In this document: positions 5,546 through 8,312 of the stretch, in pieces | Numbering within the stretch: position 1 is the first letter of the stretch | How the letters are laid out: the number at the start of each line of letters is the position of its first letter | Assembly: GCA_007117945.1 (NCBI GenBank) | Contig: SKTN01000289.1 | Coordinates: forward strand, 1 to 8,312 | Source of the DNA: Nitriliruptoraceae bacterium | Lineage (GTDB): Bacteria; Actinomycetota; Nitriliruptoria; Nitriliruptorales; Nitriliruptoraceae | Length of the DNA stretch: 8,312 nt | Reading direction: 5' to 3' | Made by a program: the position numbers and the translations under genes | The notes under the pieces: model-generated | Databases searched by the model: none | The model's input: only the letters and a program-made list of their open reading frames with translations | Told to the model about the DNA's origin: nothing

Positions 5546-7719
5546 GGAGTCGGCGCGACCCCGGTCGCGCAGGCGCGTCGCTCCTGCTGCTGGCGGCCCT
5601 CGTCCTCCTGCCCGTGGCCACCCCGCCCCCGGCTGCCCTCGCACAGGACACCACCACGGAGCCCAGCGCCCGCCTGACCGTGAGTGCCCTGGAGGGCGTG
5701 CTCGGCCCCGGCTCCGCGCCGGTGCCCGAGGATCCCGCCGAGGAGGTGGACCACGCCGAGGACCTCGAACTCCGGGTCCTGGTCGAGAACGACGGCCAGG
5801 TGCCGCTGAGCGCCGCGCAGCTGGTGGTGGAGGTCCACCCACCCACCCTGACCCGGGGGCTGCTGGCCAACGCCCTCGACGGGGAGCTCCCCGGCCCCGC
5901 GATGCACGTCCACACCCAACCCCTGCGCACCGATGGCTCGCTGGCTCCAGGTGCCGTGGCGGGCCTGACCGACACCTTCACACGCGACGAGGTGGCGTGG
6001 GCCGGGGATGCCGGCGGCGTCCACCCCGTCCGGATCGCGGTCACCCTGGGGACCCGGGTCCTGGACGAGGTGATCACCGCGGTGGTGTGGCTGAACGAGC
6101 CCGTCACCGAGCCCATGCTGACCTCCCTGGTCTGGCCCGTGGACGCTGCACCCTGGCGGGGGCCCGGCGGTGACTACCCGGAAGGCCTGGAGCGCGAGAC
6201 CCGCCCCGGTGCCCGCCTCGACGGGCTGGTGGGCGCCGTGGAGCGGGGCCCCGCGAACGTGCCCGTGGTGCTGGCCCCCGCCGCCCACCTGCTCGAGGAC
6301 CTCAGCGACCGCGCCGACGGCTACACCGCCCTGGTACGGACCGAGGCGGGGCGTCTGGAGTCCCGGGTGGTCTCCGCCTCTGCCGACAGCGCCGCCGACG
6401 CCTCGGCGCTGCTCAGGCGGATCCGTACCGTGGCCGGGGACCTGGTGCTCGCCCCCGTCAGCGGCTCCTACGCCGACGCGGACCTGCCGGCGCTGCTGGC
6501 CGGGGACGACACCCTGGCGGAACTCGCGGCCATCGCCGCCACCGACGGACGCCGTCGCGTCCAGCTCCAGCTCGGCACCGAGGTGGACGGTGCCACCCAC
6601 CTGGTGCTCGGCCCCCTCGACGAGGAGGCCCTCGACGTCCTCCCCGGTGAGACCCTCCTGCTCCCGGCGGAGGCCACTGACCTCCCCTCGCTGGGCAGCG
6701 ATCCCGACCTGGGAGCGCCCGTGCGTCAGCTGCGCGCGCCCTCGGGCCGGCTGCTGACGGGCCTGGTGGCTGACCCCTACCTGCGCGCGGCACTGGACGA
6801 GCTGAACGCCGCTGAGGGCGGGGTCGCCACGGCCCAACGGGTCGTCGCGGAGTCCGCCATGGCGTACCTCGCCGCCCCGGCCGAGGCGGACCGCGGCCTG
6901 GTGCTGCTGCCCTCGTTGACCTGGGACCCACCCGGCGCGGTCGCCGAGGACCTCCTCAACACCCTGGGTGACGCCAGCTGGCTGCGGTTCGTCGCCCCCA
7001 ACCAGCTGGCGACCGAAGCGCGCCGCGACATGGGCGCCCTCGGCCTGGCACCCCACCTCGAGGGGTCCTTCGCGCCGGTGATCGCCGCGGACCTCACCAC
7101 GGCGTGGGAGGGCCTCGAGGCTGCGCTGGGCGCCTCACCCCCCGGCACCACACGACTCCAGGAACGGCCGACGGAGCAGCTGCGCGAGGACCTGATCCGA
7201 GCCGCCTCCCGCTGGTATCGGGGGCCTCGGGAGGGTGACGCCGCAGCGCTGATCCGCGACGTCCAACGCACCGTCGACGCCACCTTCGGTGAGGTCTCCC
7301 TGGCCGCTGCGTCGGTGACCCTGACCTCCGACACCGGCGAGGTACCCGTGACCATCCGGCGGGACCGGGGCGGACCCCTCCTGGTCAGCGTGCAGGTCGA
7401 GTCCCAGGGGCGCCTGCTGTGGCCTGAGGGCAGGACCTCGGAGGTCCTTGAGCTGGACGAGGAGGGTTCGACGACGGTGACCTTCCCCACCCGTGCGGTG
7501 TCGACGGGCACCTTCCCCGTCACCGTGACCATCACCGACCCCAGCGGGACCGAGGTGCTGGCGCGTGACACCCTGTCCGTGCGCTCAACGGCGCTGTCGC
7601 GACCGGCGCTGACCGCCATGGCAGGGCTGGTGATCGTGCTCCTGCTCATCGGCTCACTGCGACGACCGGAACGCCCACGTCTCGAGGTGGTGCGCGATAC
7701 TGGGAGCCGGACGGAGTGA
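5542..7719 (+). CDS. DUF6049-like secreted, membrane-anchored envelope protein
   Basis: A 725-residue protein of unknown function. The GTG at 5542 gives a clear signal peptide: basic start (VRSRRDPGRAG), hydrophobic core about 13-26, and a likely cleavage after ALA34. A beta-rich domain about 41-190 follows (ELRVLVENDGQVPLS, GGVHPVRIAVTLG, LVWPVDAAP), then a long mixed alpha/beta region, and a C-terminal beta domain starting near VTLTSDTGEVPVTIRRD. A single membrane helix (about 689-706) is followed by a short basic cytoplasmic tail. Type I topology is therefore expected, with the bulk outside the membrane. This architecture and the position right after the NUDIX gene fit the actinobacterial DUF6049 family (M. 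tuberculosis Rv3909), which usually precedes murJ. The reading frame extends upstream to 5359, but that would run inside the NUDIX gene and lose the signal peptide start. The family name rests on architecture and synteny, not on a search. Confidence 0.85.
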   Translation: MRSRRDPGRAGASLLLLAALVLLPVATPPPAALAQDTTTEPSARLTVSALEGVLGPGSAPVPEDPAEEVDHAEDLELRVLVENDGQVPLSAAQLVVEVHPPTLTRGLLANALDGELPGPAMHVHTQPLRTDGSLAPGAVAGLTDTFTRDEVAWAGDAGGVHPVRIAVTLGTRVLDEVITAVVWLNEPVTEPMLTSLVWPVDAAPWRGPGGDYPEGLERETRPGARLDGLVGAVERGPANVPVVLAPAAHLLEDLSDRADGYTALVRTEAGRLESRVVSASADSAADASALLRRIRTVAGDLVLAPVSGSYADADLPALLAGDDTLAELAAIAATDGRRRVQLQLGTEVDGATHLVLGPLDEEALDVLPGETLLLPAEATDLPSLGSDPDLGAPVRQLRAPSGRLLTGLVADPYLRAALDELNAAEGGVATAQRVVAESAMAYLAAPAEADRGLVLLPSLTWDPPGAVAEDLLNTLGDASWLRFVAPNQLATEARRDMGALGLAPHLEGSFAPVIAADLTTAWEGLEAALGASPPGTTRLQERPTEQLREDLIRAASRWYRGPREGDAAALIRDVQRTVDATFGEVSLAAASVTLTSDTGEVPVTIRRDRGGPLLVSVQVESQGRLLWPEGRTSEVLELDEEGSTTVTFPTRAVSTGTFPVTVTITDPSGTEVLARDTLSVRSTALSRPALTAMAGLVIVLLLIGSLRRPERPRLEVVRDTGSRTE

Positions 7720-7739
7720 GACCACCCCCCGTGTGGAGC

Positions 7740-7745
7740 GAGGAG
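7740..7745 (+). promoter_or_regulatory. Ribosome binding site of the small membrane-protein gene
   Basis: GAGGAG with 5-nt spacing to the ATG at 7751. It favours this ATG over the in-frame GTG at 7733, which overlaps the site. Confidence 0.6.
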
Positions 7746-7750
7746 CGCCG

Positions 7751-8134
7751 ATGCGGCAGCTACGAGGTGAGGACGGCGACATCATCATCAGCTGGCTCAT
7801 CCGGCTGGTCCTCACCGTCGCGGTCCTGGCCCTGGTGGTCTTCGAGGCGGGAGCCGTAGCCTTCGCCCACCTCGGCGCGGACGATGCCGCCGGCGAGGTC
7901 GCGCGTGCCGGAGAGGTTGCCTACCGTGCAGCAGGGTCGCTTGCAGCCGCACAGGATGCGGCGGAGGACGTCGCACGGTCACGCGACGTCGACCTCGTGA
8001 CCTTCGAACATGAGGGAGCGACACTGGTGGTGGAGGTCGAACGGCAGGCGCAGACCCTGGTGCTGCACCGCATCCCGGCGCTCGCGCCGGTCGTCTCGCG
8101 CGTCGGCGAGCGGCGCGCGGACATCGGGAACTAG
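7751..8134 (+). CDS. Unrecognised small single-span membrane protein
   Basis: A 127-residue protein that I do not recognise. A short N-terminal stretch (MRQLRGEDGD) is followed by one long hydrophobic segment (about 11-38, IIISWLIRLV and onward). Next come an Ala/Glu/Asp-rich probable helix (about 43-78) and two likely beta strands (DLVTFEHEG and TLVVEVERQAQTLVLHRI, about 81-108). The order (charged start, one membrane span, helix, strands) is reminiscent of TadE-like pilus-associated proteins, but no diagnostic motif is present and no prepilin cleavage site with Glu at +5 is seen. ATG 7751 is supported by GAGGAG. The gene follows the DUF6049 gene after 31 bp and its stop is 2 bp before the next GTG, so it is probably in the same operon. 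It has no counterpart in the M. tuberculosis Rv3908-Rv3910 run as I recall it. Real coding is likely; function unknown. Confidence 0.75.
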   Translation: MRQLRGEDGDIIISWLIRLVLTVAVLALVVFEAGAVAFAHLGADDAAGEVARAGEVAYRAAGSLAAAQDAAEDVARSRDVDLVTFEHEGATLVVEVERQAQTLVLHRIPALAPVVSRVGERRADIGN

Positions 8135-8136
8135 CG

Positions 8137-8312
8137 GTGGCTGCACGCTCCGGACGCACCCGACCCGAGGACCCCGCCATGGCGGCCGAGGTCCCGGACG
8201 ACGATGCGCCGACCTTCGTCGGCGACGATGGGTTCGAGGCCCCCTCGCCGGGGGCGAGCGGTGGGTCCGACGACACCCCACGGGCGACGCCTGAGGACAC
8301 CCCGGACGCCGC
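8137..8312 (+). CDS. Start of an acidic, low-complexity reading frame (cut by window end)
   Basis: Open frame of 58 codons from GTG 8137 to the edge, with no stop. It starts 2 bp after the previous stop, and GGGA (8126-8129) lies 7 nt upstream. An alternative start is ATG 8179, without a clear ribosome site. The visible part begins with a short basic stretch (RSGRTRPED), then becomes rich in Asp, Glu, Pro, Ala, Thr and Gly (VPDDDAPTFVGDDGFEAP), with no hydrophobic segment. It looks like a disordered cytoplasmic N-terminal extension. In related actinobacteria the gene after the DUF6049 protein is murJ (mviN, lipid II flippase), often with a long N-terminal extension. That identity is inferred only from gene order. 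Confidence 0.55.
   Translation, partial: MAARSGRTRPEDPAMAAEVPDDDAPTFVGDDGFEAPSPGASGGSDDTPRATPEDTPDA

Noticed and set aside
5350..7056. Minus-strand 568-aa open frame opposite the DUF6049 gene
   Set aside because: Long only because stop codons are rare at this GC content. It has no domain, and its composition (Gly, Gln, His) is that of an antisense frame.
7733..7750. GTG 7733 as the start of the small membrane protein
   Set aside because: The codons from this GTG contain the GAGGAG ribosome site that fits ATG 7751; no ribosome site precedes the GTG.

Overview
The window is 8.3 kb of very GC-rich DNA, with nearly every third codon position G or C in the genes. Gene content and order point to an actinomycete-type bacterium (Actinomycetota). 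On the minus strand, a CCA-adding tRNA nucleotidyltransferase runs off the left edge. Further right, on the plus strand, a NUDIX hydrolase is translationally coupled to a large secreted, membrane-anchored DUF6049-type protein. This is the backbone of the conserved pcnA / mutT4 / Rv3909 / murJ locus of Mycobacterium tuberculosis (Rv3907c-Rv3910). A type IV pilus retraction ATPase (PilT) and multi-PH-domain YdbS/YdbT proteins suggest a non-mycobacterial, possibly deep-branching lineage such as Nitriliruptoria. The lineage guess is inference only.

Layout, left to right. 1-650 (minus): N-terminal two thirds of the CCA-adding enzyme. 651-839: divergent intergenic region with candidate -10 elements on both strands. 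840-3321 (plus): two overlapping bacterial PH-domain (bPH2) membrane-protein genes, YdbS-like and YdbT-like. Each opens with a run of exactly eight prolines, and the second carries three bPH2 units. 3293-4375 (minus): pilT, converging on the YdbT-like gene with a 29-bp 3' overlap. 4485-4940 (minus): dtd, D-aminoacyl-tRNA deacylase, upstream of pilT on the same strand. 4941-5056: divergent control region with two adjacent perfect palindromes. 5057-5545 (plus): NUDIX hydrolase, probably leaderless. 5542-7719 (plus): DUF6049-like envelope protein, starting at a GTGA overlap. 7751-8134 (plus): unrecognised 127-aa single-span membrane protein. 8137 onward (plus): start of an acidic, low-complexity reading frame cut by the right edge. 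By synteny this could be the N-terminal extension of the MurJ/MviN lipid II flippase, but nothing visible proves that.

The genes fall into two themes. One is tRNA and nucleotide quality control: CCA end synthesis, removal of D-amino acids from tRNA, and NUDIX hydrolysis. The other is the cell envelope: PH-domain membrane proteins, a pilus motor, the DUF6049 protein and the small membrane protein. Compared with the M. tuberculosis arrangement, about 4.4 kb (two PH genes, pilT, dtd) sits between the CCA gene and the NUDIX gene. An extra small membrane-protein gene follows the DUF6049 gene. No RNA genes, CRISPR arrays, insertion sequences or phage genes are visible. The least explained items are the small membrane protein at 7751-8134, the paired octaproline starts, and the paired palindromes upstream of dtd.
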